DNA of 64,000 bases, from positions 11,325,167 through 11,389,166 of the forward strand of contig NC_065547.1 of assembly GCF_022605725.1 (NCBI RefSeq). The letters are read 5' to 3'. The notes below the pieces were generated by a model, which worked only from the letters and a program-made list of their open reading frames with translations, made no database searches and had not been told where the DNA came from. The stretch comes from Anthonomus grandis grandis (Eukaryota; Arthropoda; Insecta; Coleoptera; Curculionidae). Position 1 is the first letter of the stretch. Each line of letters opens with the position of its first letter. Positions 53,641-64,000 of this stretch are shown here, piece by piece. The position numbers and the translations under genes are program-made.

Positions 53641-55437
53641 TGTCAAAAAATTTGATTTTTTTTAAATTTTAACTTTTTAAAAATTGAGCTTTTTTCAATA
53701 ACACTAAGTATACTTTTAAATTAATTGAAAAAACGTAGGCAGAAAATAGTATCAATTTCATGAATCCCATCGATGGTACAAAAAATATGGCTTTACACCA
53801 TGGAAAAACTTTTCTTCTCAATTTCCTAAATGTTATCAATTTCCTAGCAATTAATGAAACACTTTTTAAATCTACAGTTTGCCTAATCTAAATCCTTGCC
53901 TTGTATTTACTCTATCAATCAACTTAACTAGACCTAAGGTTATAAAAAAATCTAGTAAGATAAGTAATTTGCATCAATAACAGTAAACGCAGTAACTTAA
54001 ATTCATATTACTCAAAATATTTGTTAACTTGGTGAGGTCGAATTTTTTTCATATCTAAAAAAAAACATAAATTTCGATTCAATTTTATTTATTTCATAGT
54101 AGAAGATAGTGAACGAGGTTCTTTACGATGCTTAGTAAGTAAATCTTAAAATTAAATGGGAAAATTTAATAATTATTTATTTAAGGTGTATTCCAGGCTC
54201 TTGATCAAATTATCTTCAAACGCCTAAAAGAATATTAAGATGATTGTTCCAGGCATTAAATGCCTTTATGATATAAGTCTTGAGACCGAGAATTCGCGTA
54301 TCTATTTAGTTTACTTTGAAATTTCCTTGTAATGTCTGGAAGATGAGTACTTAAAGGGTTATTCCAGGCATATGAAATTTGTTTACTGGAACAGAATTTT
54401 ATTTTTGAGTTGCCCCAGCCATTTTGAAGCTTTCCAGTTGACTTAAATCCTTAAGTTGACTTAAATGCCTGGAATAGGATTTTCAAATTACTTTAGATAG
54501 TCTAGAATTTAAAAACAAAGCTCTTAACTCAGTAAGATTCCCTTGAAATGCCTAGAATATGTGTATTAAAAGGATTATTCCGGCAAATTTTTTTCCTGCT
54601 AGAGGAATTTATTTTTGAGTTCCCTCAGGAATTTTGAAGCCTTTTGTGTCTAAAAATTTTTTTTAATTAGAAAAAAACATTTTTCTCGTAAATTTTCCAA
54701 CAAAAACTTTCAAGACCTTGTCTCTATTTACGGAGTTTTCTTTAATTTTTCTGTTAATTTTCTGCAACTCAGTTTTTAGTACTCTACTAAAATCATTATT
54801 ATAATGTCCCTATTCCGAGTAATAGCAAAAAAACTCCAATATAATAATCAATAATTAATTTTTTTCTTAAATTTTATTATTACATTCATGTACTATAGCA
54901 ATCTTCAATAACTCAAAGCGAAACTTTTGAGTGTTGTTAATAAATTGGTGGATGCGCCAGGCAATTTTTAAATTTGAAATATCTCAAAAGCTATGAGATG
55001 TAATGAAGAATTTTTTTCAATAAATTGTAGTTGGACTCTTTATTTAGAACTTAGGATATATTACTTAACTTTAAATTCTATATTACTCAATTATTATTAA
55101 ATTCCTTTAAACATAGTAGCAAAAACCCCCGTATAACAAGTAGCTATCAGCTTTGGTATGTATTCTTAATAAATTGGTGGATGCAATATTTTTCCCCTAT
55201 TTTAATATTTAGAATGCTGAAAAACAAGATTTAAGAGTGTTCCAGGCATTTGACCTTGCTTGTGTTATTAATAGAATGGTGAATGCGTCAGACAATTTTT
55301 AAATTTTAAATAACTCTAATACTATGACAGATGTTTGTTTTTAATAAATTATGGTTGGATTCTTTATCTAGAAGTTGATTAAGGACTATTCTTTGATTTA
55401 AACTGACTTAAGTGCCTGAAATAATATTCTAAACGTA

Positions 55438-58273
55438 CCGTAACATGGGGATACTTTGATCCATTTTTTTCTACATTTGGGATTCTAGCTACTCTAATAT
55501 GGTTTTACAGTAATTAAAAATAACCTTAGCAATCGGTTTTATTTGATAAACATCCTACAAATAAATAAACTTTGAAAAACTACATATTTTCGAGAAAAAA
55601 ATAAAGAATCATGTGATCAAAGATATACTTAAGTTGGGGATACTTTGATCATCAATTTATTTTCTATGGATTTGTAAAGTAACCCCTTTTAAAAAGTGCC
55701 TTGAATTAAAAAAATGTTTTTAAATTGTAGATTTAGACTATACAAAAAACCAAAAACCTAAAATAAGACCATTTTATTGATAAAAATAGTTTACTTATAT
55801 ATATTTATAAAAATATATTTAGCAGTTACATATTATTGAGCAAAAACCGTGTCAGAAGTATTATCATTCATTCGAAAACATAAACAAAAGAAAATACCAC
55901 TTCGAAAATACATTAAAAAAATATTATCTAAACTTCAACGACAGGAATGCTGGAGGAAAATTCATAATAAACATTCAGATCTTCGTCTAATTTTTCTGTG
56001 GGATTGGATTGAACTGCAATAATATCCTCATTTCTGGTCACAGAAACATCATCCGGCACGAGTTTAAATTTGGTTTTGTTTGTACTAATAGCTTTAAGAC
56101 CGGTAACTAAAATCTCGGGATCTATTTCAGTAATCTTACATAGATATTTGTAAGTTTTTTTGCCTCTCTGCGAAGAAAATTTTGTCAAAATATATTGGCC
56201 AACTTCATATATATCAAGCTTTTCTGAACGTAAAGGCTGTTCTGAACTTTTATTGATTTCCTGTCGAAGCTCCAACAAGTTCATATCGTCTTCGCTGTCA
56301 GAAATATATCCAAGACTGTTGTAGGAAAACTATATCCAGGTGTAATGTTATATTCCTGAGCTTTTACTGATGCCGTAGATATACTACAACCAGGTGCAAC
56401 AGCTAACCGTTTTTTCTTCCTTTTTGGTTGATTCGGACCGCCAAATCGCTGCTCCTTTAACATTGTAGTAAGGGCGCTTTCTATGTCAGCAGTAGGATCT
56501 ATGGCATCGGTATCCTGGGGTAATTTTTTAAAAACTTGTTCTCGGTCTAGAGGGTAAATACCAGAAGCACTAAATGAACTTATTAAATTACGTTTGATCG
56601 CTGATTTTATTAAAGTATCAGACTTCTGTCGTGGAAGTCTTGCATCCATGTAGTTCAATGTCTTATTTAAAAGTTTAGCAAATGTGTCCTTAGGAACCGT
56701 TGAGTCTTAAATTTTGCAACTTCCATTCTGAAAGTATAGCTCTCCAGAATTCTTTTAATGGCCTGAAAAAAACCGACGTCAAGTGGTTGACAAAGATGAG
56801 TCGAATTTGGAACCAAACAGATGAAATCAATTTCATTTTCTGCACACAACTTCGTAACTTCGGGATCCATATGGGAAGATAGGTTATCGCCAATTAAAGC
56901 CTTACGCCCATCTAAACGTTTTGCATGGGGAAGAAAACTGCTTAAAAACCAATCACGAAATGTTGCCCCATCTAACCATCCACTTGGTGTTTGGTTAAAT
57001 CTAGTCCCTAGACTGCAACATGGCTTGTCACAACACGGGAGTCCTTTTGGGCCACCCTCTTTCAAGGAGTCATATAAATGTAGACTTTTAAAAATCACGT
57101 ATCGAGGTAATAGAGTCCCATCAGCGGACCCACATATCATAACGGTAGTGCAACTTTTTGAGTGGTTCATAACCTTCTCAGGGTATTTTACGTCACGCCT
57201 ACAAACACCACGTTTTTTCCCTGGATCATCGGAAAGATTCGATTCGTCATAATTAAATATATTTACACTGGAAAGATCTCTTATTACCACTTCTAGATTA
57301 TCATAAAATATATTTAAAGTTTCTTTGGACACCGCAGCCCTCGCCCTTTTTATGTTAGTAGCTAATCTTTGCCCGTAAGAGTCTTTGTGCCTGTTTAGAA
57401 GACTATATGTCCAATCAACACCAGGAATATTGTTTTTAAATTGATTAACAACATCACCCTTTTGGTCTATAGGTAATACTTGGCCAGCATCCTTATGTCC
57501 ATGAGACTTAATGGAAATCCCCAGTCTGCACATTTTGAAGCCGCCTTCAGTATTGCTATTTCCTCGTGTTTGGTAAAAATAGTGGGACGACCTAGTTTAC
57601 TAATATGTTTTCCCTTGTACTTATTATAGAGAGTTCCAAAAGGAATATTAAATTGCTTTGAAGCTTCTCGTATTGAGCATATACCATCCACCACTACTTT
57701 CAATGCATGCTCCAGCTTTTCAGGGGTGTAATTTATATAATGTCTGCTCCCCAGCACCCTTTTATGCTCGCAAGGCATTTCTGGAAAGAAAAAAAAATAA
57801 TTTAATAATTTATGGAAAGATAATTATAATATATGTTAATGGGGCAACTTTGATCAAGCGATCAATGATACCCCATAGCCCGATCAAAGTTACCCCGTGG
57901 AACACACATGGTTCTATAAATAACCCTTAACTTAAATTTCGCTAAAATCTTTTTGAAATCTTCTAAGTAATACACATTAAAGTTAATACAAGAAAGAACA
58001 TAATGGTAATATATGTACTTACCTTTATAGCCTTGAAGTTTGCTGACTTACCAAAACAGAGCAAACCACGTGTAGACTTTATGATAATAATTTTTAACAT
58101 CGATGCACAATTACGGCGGTCTGCGACTCTCAACTAACTGGCTTACTAATGAACCAAGCAGATGTCCAGTTTCATTGTCGTTCTGTGGGTAATGGTGGGG
58201 GTATGACGGCGCAACTATTTTAGGAAGTTTTGATCAAAGTTTGACTCGTATTTAAAGTATCCCCATGTTACGG
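55438..58273 (-). mobile_element. Pogo-type DNA transposon with GGGGATACTTTGATC ends
   Basis: The ends CCGTAACATGGGGATACTTT are inverted at 55438 and 58273 and flanked by TA. Variants of GGGG(A)TA(A/C)CTTTGATC recur at 55636, 57840 and, inverted, 57882-57897, which look like internal transposase-binding sites; one pair near 57838-57898 is itself inverted just upstream of the gene. Confidence 0.93.
55928..57778 (-). pseudogene. Pogo/DDE_1-type transposase, almost intact
   Basis: ATG at 57778. HTH_psq-like N-terminus: YTPEKLEHALKVVVDG, SIREASKQFNIPFGTLYNKY, then CADWGFPLSLMDIRMLAKYY. A 1-nt frameshift at about 57464 leads into DQKGDVVNQFKNNIPGVDW and SLLNRHKDSYGQRLATNIKR. Catalytic Asp positions: IFNYDESNLSDDPGKK, LIGDNLSSHM and STHLCQPLDVGFFQ, all three present. 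A second frameshift near 56700 precedes NKTLNYMDARLPRQKSD and SSFSASGIYPLDREQV; a third near 56290 precedes the C-terminal DMNLLELRQEINKSS to the stop at 55928. Only three single-base lesions separate it from a full protein, so it is young or reflects assembly indels. Confidence 0.85.
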
Positions 58274-59060
58274 TACATTAGATTGTCTAGAACTTAAAAA
58301 TAATGTTTTAAATTCAGTAAAAGTTTTTTTCTGATAATAAAAATTTATTTTTAATATCTCTCAGGCATTTTGAAGCCTTTTTTTGATTAAACATTTTAGG
58401 TTAATTTTAAGAAGCAGTTTTTCTGTTTAGAAATCAAGTAATTTTTTCCCTTATTTAGCCATTGAAGAACTTTTCGAATGAAGAATTTTTTCTCGTAAAT
58501 TTTCAAAGAAAAACTTTTAAAATTTTTTCCTTAGACGGAATTTGCTTTAATGTTTTTTTTTCCAATTATTAAAAAATAGGATTATTCTAGGCTCTTAAAC
58601 TTGTATTGTGAATAAATTGGTAAATGCACCGGAAAAATTTTAAATTTCGATTTATGACTGATATTAAGAGAATTTTTTCAATTAATTAAATTTGGACTGT
58701 TTATCAACAACTTAATTTGTATTATTAAGCTCTCAGTTCCATATTAGTCAATCATAGTTGAGTTACTTTGCATTTAACAGCAAAAACTCCCGTATAATAG
58801 TAGTTATTAACGTTGATTTGTACTCTTGATAAAATGGTGGATGGAATTTTTATTTTTTTTACTTATATAAAATTAAGAATTTTGAAAAAAATAATTTAAA
58901 GAATTATTCCAGGCACTTACTCTGATAACTCAAATGGAATGAGAGCCTGAATTTATTCTATAATTTTTTTTTCATCTAAATTAATTATTCTAATTTTTGT
59001 TTTCAATATTTACAAGCACCTTTACCCACTCGAAGTTTTTTTATTCAGAAAAACCTCTTA

Positions 59061-59226
59061 ATGCTTAAGCACAAATTAAGTGGACTTTTTTTTTGCAATA
59101 AACCAAACATAACAAAAATTATTCATCTTGTATTAAAAAAACTCTGTACCAAATCTATTGAAAACGTTTCACTCCATACAATAATTCCCATAGCACCTAT
59201 AATGGTCATGGTACTCATTGTCAAGG
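59061..59226 (+). other. Possible upstream exon of the CD36-type gene
   Basis: An ORF starting 59061 ends TIIPIAPIMVMVLIVK at a good donor (AAG|GTAAGA, 59226/59227). It ends in phase 0 whereas the next certain exon needs phase 1, so at least one more exon would be required (a 13-nt AG|GAATCCCTTCAAG|GT at 59447-59459 would fit). Speculative. Confidence 0.3.
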
Positions 59227-59745
59227 TAAGAACTTTCAACAAAGTTTTTTTTGTATCTGTGCGCAGAAAGTAAGTGAAAGAGCAACTTGGTAAAGAGTTT
59301 CTCCCGATTAAAAAAAAAATTGAAAAAAACAATGATGGGATCAAAAACCTTATTTTACCATTGGATTCATTGAAAAAAATTGTCTAAAAATGAGTACCAT
59401 CTTCATGGGTTTTTGCTAATTTTCGAACCAGTTTTTTCCATTTTAGGAATCCCTTCAAGGTACCAAGAATCTACGAAGAGCACGGTAAAAGATCTTTTAA
59501 TGGTATTTTGAAAATGTTTAAGTTTTTTTATTGACTTAATCAAAAAACACATTGTACTCTTGAGTTAAATGGAAAAAAAAATCTTAAAAACATGTCACAT
59601 CCGTGCATCTATATAAATTTCCAAGAAAGCTTTCATATTTCTGAAAATTCCTTTGAGGAAATCACTCGACTAACTGGAAAAAAAGCCCAAAAAGAGAACC
59701 AAATTTTGCCTTCAATTTTTTTAATAATAACTTCTTTGTTTCCAG

Positions 59746-60257
59746 ATGGTATCCATAGACTCCCATTATCCATAGTGTTCTTTGGACTATTCATTTCCTC
59801 ACTAGTATATCTTCCCTCGGACTTCCTTTTTGACATGAGACTCCGAATGATTCCTGGTAAGTTGAGTTACCAAAACCACAATTTATCTGCAGAACCTGAG
59901 ATAAGGAATTTTCTTAGGTACACCCCCTTATAGTTTTTGGGCAGACTCCCCAGACAATATAATAGCAAAAGTATACATCTTTAATATAACTAATTCCGAA
60001 AGATTTCTCGACGGTCGAGATGATTATATACAATTGCAGGAAATTGGTCCGATTACTTATAGGTAAGTTGAATATTAACAATGGAGAGGTTTTTAAGAAT
60101 TCAATTATTTTTAAGGGAAAAGTTTACACATAGCAACATAGTGTTTAACGAAAATAGCACCTTAACCTACACGATTACCAGAAATCTCATTTACTTGCCA
60201 GAAAGAAACACTGTTGATCTTAATGAGACTATTGTAGCGCCTAATTTGGCAATGTTG
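59746..60257 (+). CDS. CD36/SNMP/SCRB-family scavenger receptor, partial (three exons)
   Basis: Exons 59746-59856, 59918-60062 and 60116-60257 join in phase through GT-AG introns. The first codes a membrane-spanning segment, LPLSIVFFGLFISSLVYLPS, then FLFDMRLRMIPG, equivalent to the N-terminal anchor of CD36 proteins. The second reads TPPYSFWADSPDNIIAKVYI, FNITNSERFLDG and QLQEIGPITYR, the hallmark FNVTNxxxFLxG...LxEVGPYxYR block. The third reads REKFTHSNIVFNENSTLTYT and continues to APNLAML, ending at a GTAAGA donor in phase 0. Later ectodomain exons and the second membrane segment are not seen before the Penelope element; they may lie beyond 63918 or be lost. Expected role: lipid/ligand-binding membrane receptor; subgroup undetermined. 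Confidence 0.85.
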
Positions 60258-61474
60258 GTAAGACTTATCATTTAACCGTTGATCATTCAATAATGAGAAT
60301 ATTTTTAAGCGGGTCCGGACGATAAATTTCTTAATAATTTTCACTTTTCATGTGACTATTTTCACGAAATAATTAAAATATTATTAAAAGAGCTCTAGTG
60401 GGAGAAAGTTTGTTTCCTTGTAAATAATCTTATATTAGAACGTTTCTTGTACCTCAAAAATTGTTTGAGTTAAAGACGATTTTGTTAACTGAAGTACCAA
60501 AGAGATGTTTTTCAAACTTTTTAAAATATCGAGATATTTATTTATTAGGGGACACTTTTGGGCATAACTTCGGAGCTAACTTGAAAATATTTCCATAATG
60601 TCTTCACATTAATGTAAAGGAGGTCCTGAAGATGGACTTGAGGGTAAAAACGTGATTCTGGGTTAAGGATTTAAGGCAGTTTTCGCTGGAGCAAACTTTC
60701 ACTTTTCTTGAAAATATTTACTGGAGAAGTCGTCTGGCAGTCCTAAGATAATTTCGTTGTCTTTTAAACAGTAATTTTTAACTAAAAAGATTCTAATTTA
60801 AAAGTGTACCTTAGTTTGTTTAGTGTACATAATCCATCTGGCTTCTATATACATAAATCGTGAGTACCAACTTTAACCACTTGATAATTCACAATTATGT
60901 GTGTATCACACGGTTTATAAATTCCGCTAATTACTACTAAAAGTATACAAGGGCTATTCGGTATGGATGGAAATGTAACCAACCAAAATCTATATGCATT
61001 GATGCAAGACTAAATTAAGCAAAACGAAGTTTTCCAACAGGAATCGCGGGAGAGTAAGGAATAAATTAGAAATTATAAGGTAGGTCTTGTAGAGGAAATA
61101 AATAAATTAAAGCAAGAAAATGCCTCATTAAAAGAAAAAAATTATTAACTTAAAGCAAAAGTGCTTCAGAGAAAAAATGAACACTCTAAGTCTCAAAATA
61201 TCTTTTTAATTAATCAGGTAACATGTTTCGCTAATGAATCATCATCAGACCTACAATAAATAGAAAAACACACGTAACTACAATAAAACCTTACACTAAA
61301 ACAAAATCAAATATTAAAAATGAGTTAAAATTACCTTATAGCTAGATGACCTGCTAAGTACTGACAAATAAAATTTAAATCTAAGAAGACCTACATATTT
61401 TGTAATAAAAACAATAACACGGCACAAAAATTCAACAAAAAATATAAAAAATATAAAAAGGGAAGAAACGTGAC
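60258..61474. other. Non-coding sequence, probably intron of the CD36-type gene
   Basis: No CD36 exon found. Around 61090-61170 a short frame reads GLVEEINKLKQENASLKEK, a coiled-coil-like retroelement fragment. A CTGATGA...GAAAC string on the minus strand lies at 61225-61248. Confidence 0.4.
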
Positions 61475-61551
61475 AGGTGTAGTATTTGAACCCACGCTCT
61501 AAAGTTGATCTCGGTGAAACACCAGACCGTTAACCAGTCGGCCAGCCTTGC
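61475..61551 (-). repeat. tRNA-like (Pol III box A/box B) sequence at the Penelope 3' side
   Basis: On the minus strand TGGCCGACTGGTTAACGG (61544-61527) matches box A and GGTTCAAATAC (61492-61482) matches box B, with class-II (Ser/Leu-like) spacing. No proper acceptor or anticodon stem forms, so it is a tRNA-derived, SINE-like sequence rather than a tRNA gene. Confidence 0.6.
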
Positions 61552-61728
61552 TTATGAATATTAGAGTCAAAGGCATATATGCTTATCGTGAGCAGAAACA
61601 AGAGGTTAGGTAAGATTATTAAAGATAAGTCCTGGCTCAAAGGTGAAAACATCATTAACGCATGTCAAATTTGGACTCTTTTTAGCTTTGGTGATTTCCA
61701 TTTTCTCCAAGAGATCCAACTTTCTACC

Positions 61729-63918
61729 CTAAGGGCACTCGTGAACAATGGAAACATTTTCAGGGACGGAAAAACTATGACCCGTTGATAATAAATGGTT
61801 AGCAAATTCTGACTTACTTTCTGTGGTGCTGGTGTCCCTGAACTTATTAACGAGGCTTAGGTGTTCCTGTACCCTTGTAGATACTCTCCTTCCTGATTGT
61901 CCCACATAAACAGCAGGGCAATCCTTACAATTAAGACAATATACACCCGATTTAGATAGAGGATCACTTTTATCCAACGTCTTTACTAAGTTCTTTCTTA
62001 GCGAGTTAATCGTTTTGAAAGCTATGGAAAGGCTGAAAGGCTTACAAAATTTTGCAAGTTGTTGAGAAATGCCGCTGAAATAACTAAGGCATCTAAAATT
62101 ATTATTGTTGGTGATGTTGTTCGGTGGGTGGACGATGTGATAGGACATTTTATATTTATTATAAAATTTGTAATATAATTTATTCAAGCTGTAAAGTGAG
62201 AAATTATTGTTTACAGCAATTATTTTTATAATATTATGTTCTTTTTGAAAAGCGTCTTTGGACAGAGGTAATTTAAATAACGTAAAATAACGGTAATTTA
62301 AAAACGGTAGAACATTGAATTAAAGGCTGCATATTTGTGTTGATAAGGGGAATTGGAGTTAAATTAGATTATATTATCTGTTGCAGAAGGTTTGCGATAT
62401 ACTTCAAAAGAAATACTGTTATTATTTCGGTATAAAAGAAGATCTAAAAAGGGTAATTTTCCGTTTGTCTCTCTTTTCAGCGTAAAAGAGATCTGATTAT
62501 GAAGGGAGTTAATAAATAACAAGAAATCCAATAAATCATTCTCGTCACCAACCCACAACACGCACACATCGTCCACGTACCTTTTATAATTATACCAATT
62601 TATAATAAATAGCTCTCAAAAAGCCCGCAAAACGACTTTTCATGATTTTCTCCTCCAAGTGACTCATGAAGACCTCGCTCAAAAATGGTGAAAGACAAGA
62701 ACCCATGGCGAGACCAGATTTTTGCCTAAAGAATTGATCATTAAATTTGAAGAAATTCTGTTCCAAAACTACTGATAAAAGGTGGATAAGATTCTCTACC
62801 ACCAGTTTTGGCAAAGTACTATTATTGTTTAGCAGGATCTCAACCAATGTTAAACAATCTGACGAGGGTATGCTAGGGAACAAGTTCTTTACATCTAAGG
62901 AAAGCAAAATGGTATTGTTTGGAACATCTATTTGCTTTAGATAATTGGCAAATTCAATTGAGTTTTTAATGGAGAATTCGTTCCGAAAACCAGTTACTTC
63001 TCTTAAAGTATTGTTAAGCCAAGAGGATAGTTTGTAGCAAGGAGAGTTTATGAGGGAAACTACTGATCTTATCGGGTTCCCCTTCTTATGAATCTTAGGT
63101 AAGCCATAGAGCACAGGAGTACGTGGGTTCATAGGGTATAGGTTAGATTTAGTGGTGTTAAAGTATTACAGAGTTATAAGACATCGATCTAGAGAATTCT
63201 TAAGTTTTGAGAAAAAACTAATTATTGGATCCCTAGTAATAGCCACGAAGTCGTCAGTCGATAGAAATTTCGTCACTTTAGCCACATAGTCGAGTCTATT
63301 CATGACTACCAAACAAGAGCCTTTGTCTGCTCTGGAAATTAGAAGATCATGCGTTTCAATTTTGTTTTTAACAGAATTAAGGTGTTGTTTGTTGTAATTA
63401 TTAGGGACAGAGTTATGTCTCTCAGAGTTAAGAAAATTAATTATCTTTGATCGTAAAATGTTTTTGTTAGGAATATTAACAGACTGAATGATGTTCTCAG
63501 CCTCCACTGCCAGGACCTCTCTAGTGTTTTGATTTATTTGTTGCGAAAAATTAAATTTTAAATTTAAATTTAAGATATTTTCCTCCTCGGGGGTAAAAGA
63601 AACCTTAGATAAATTAAGAAGACGTTTATGAAACAAGTTACTGTTGCTCTTACCCAGCTCCCGCTTCTGCCCTATATGGTCAGGACTCTTTGGCCTTTGT
63701 GAAATTCTTAAGTTGTACAATTTCTTACTAAGCCTACGGTATGTATTGGCACCAAAATCTTCTACATCTTCTCTCAATTTAGAATCCAAGGATAGAAACT
63801 CCGCAAAGGACAACGTTAACGTTAATGTAAAATATAAGTACTTGAGTTTAGAATTGACTCTGTTGAGTGTTTTGTAATGTTGTTTTATTTCCTCCTTAAT
63901 CCATATCCGTCTTCCCAT
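61729..63918 (-). pseudogene. Penelope-like retroelement (reverse transcriptase plus GIY-YIG endonuclease)
   Basis: From 63918: MGRRIWIKEEIKQHYKTLNR, ...ISRADKGSCLVVMNRLDYV, an in-frame TAA at 63166, then VLYGLPKIHKKGNPIRSVVS, SLDVKNLFPSIP and GLAMGSCLSPFLSEVFMSHL. The frame shifts near 62600, then reads RYVDDVCVLWVG (catalytic YVDD), LPFLDLLLYR and EVYRKPSATDN. More frame loss follows, then SGVYCLNCKDCPAVYVGQSG and RRVSTRVQEHLS, the GIY-YIG domain with the Penelope-type CCHH-like Cys pair, ending 61729. The order RT then GIY-YIG is diagnostic of Penelope-like elements. Sequence beyond 63918 probably holds the rest. Confidence 0.88.
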
Positions 63919-64000
63919 GTTTAAAGCTCTCTCTGAAGATGGAGTGTGTGAGCCGAATCTGATGTTAACGAACTTCGGCGTTAAACCTGATTTTAGGCAA

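Larger units (their letters stand above)
54190..58935. repeat. Third CCAGG-rich degenerate tandem repeat field, split by a pogo-type element
   Basis: Recurring strings: TTCCAGGC (54190, 54249, 54362, 55239, 58911), GAGTT-(C/G)CC..CAG...TTTTGAAGC (54409, 54614; variant 58356), AATTGGTGGATGC (54943, 55175) with variants at 55273, 58618 and 58833, and AAAAAC(C/T)CCCGTATAA (55123, 58792). The first type repeats at about 205 bp. The element at 55438-58273 is inserted in it; sequence right of the insertion (GTCTAGAACTTAAAAATAAT) continues the pattern seen left of it at about 54499. Confidence 0.65.

Noticed and set aside
56821..57252. 143-codon plus-strand ORF
   Set aside because: Antisense shadow of the pogo-type transposase.
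59592..59933. 113-codon ORF as the CD36 exon
   Set aside because: It reads through both an intron acceptor (59745/59746) and a donor (59856/59857); only 59746-59856 fits the family.
61475..61551. Functional tRNA-Ser gene
   Set aside because: Box A and box B are present but no acceptor stem, anticodon stem or terminator-like end forms properly.

Overview
The window looks like nuclear DNA of a holometabolous insect, perhaps a beetle. It is very AT-rich, host introns are short (50-60 nt where no repeat has landed), the host genes are of insect type, and mobile DNA is dense. All family names come from reading translated motifs; no database search was possible.

Three host genes can be supported. 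(1) A complete seven-exon astacin metalloprotease on the minus strand (10153-28720). Its exons join in frame to 329 residues and its introns have been expanded by repeats: a 12.7-kb last intron holds a LINE and a RAG1/Transib-like transposase relic, a former ~60-nt intron holds a whole mariner-type element, and intron 2 holds a peculiar tandem repeat. (2) A complete six-exon CRAL-TRIO lipid-transfer protein gene on the plus strand (34338-36137, 298 residues). (3) The 5' exons of a CD36/SNMP-family scavenger receptor on the plus strand (59746-60257); the rest is not visible.

Layout: 1-6250, two relatives of an uncharacterised insect transposase family (DUF7869/Sola-like), one broken and one nearly whole with introns and inverted repeats. 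7776-8559, piggyBac relic. 10153-28720, astacin locus. 29330-33845, a ~186-bp satellite array split by an internally deleted third member of the same transposase family (TSD AATT) and by a hAT remnant (8-bp TSD). 34338-36137, CRAL-TRIO gene. 37832-41700, a LINE split by a mariner-type element with ~440-bp terminal inverted repeats. 41762-42124, Ty3/gypsy fragment. 46098-50516, a second long-TIR mariner element with a Tigger/pogo element inside its right arm. 50950-53640, LINE fragments. 54190-58935, a degenerate CCAGG-rich repeat field split by a pogo-type element with 26-bp TIRs. 59746-60257, CD36-type exons. 61475-63918, a Penelope-like element with GIY-YIG domain and a tRNA-like box A/box B stretch beyond its 3' end.

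Structural signals not explained by ordinary annotation include three perfect short palindromes with 2-4 nt spacers, one of which is demonstrably an insertion because the opposite arm of the same TIR lacks it; the GGCAACG/CGTTGCC dyad repeat in the astacin intron; and scattered CCTGGAA/TTCCAGG fields at three places.
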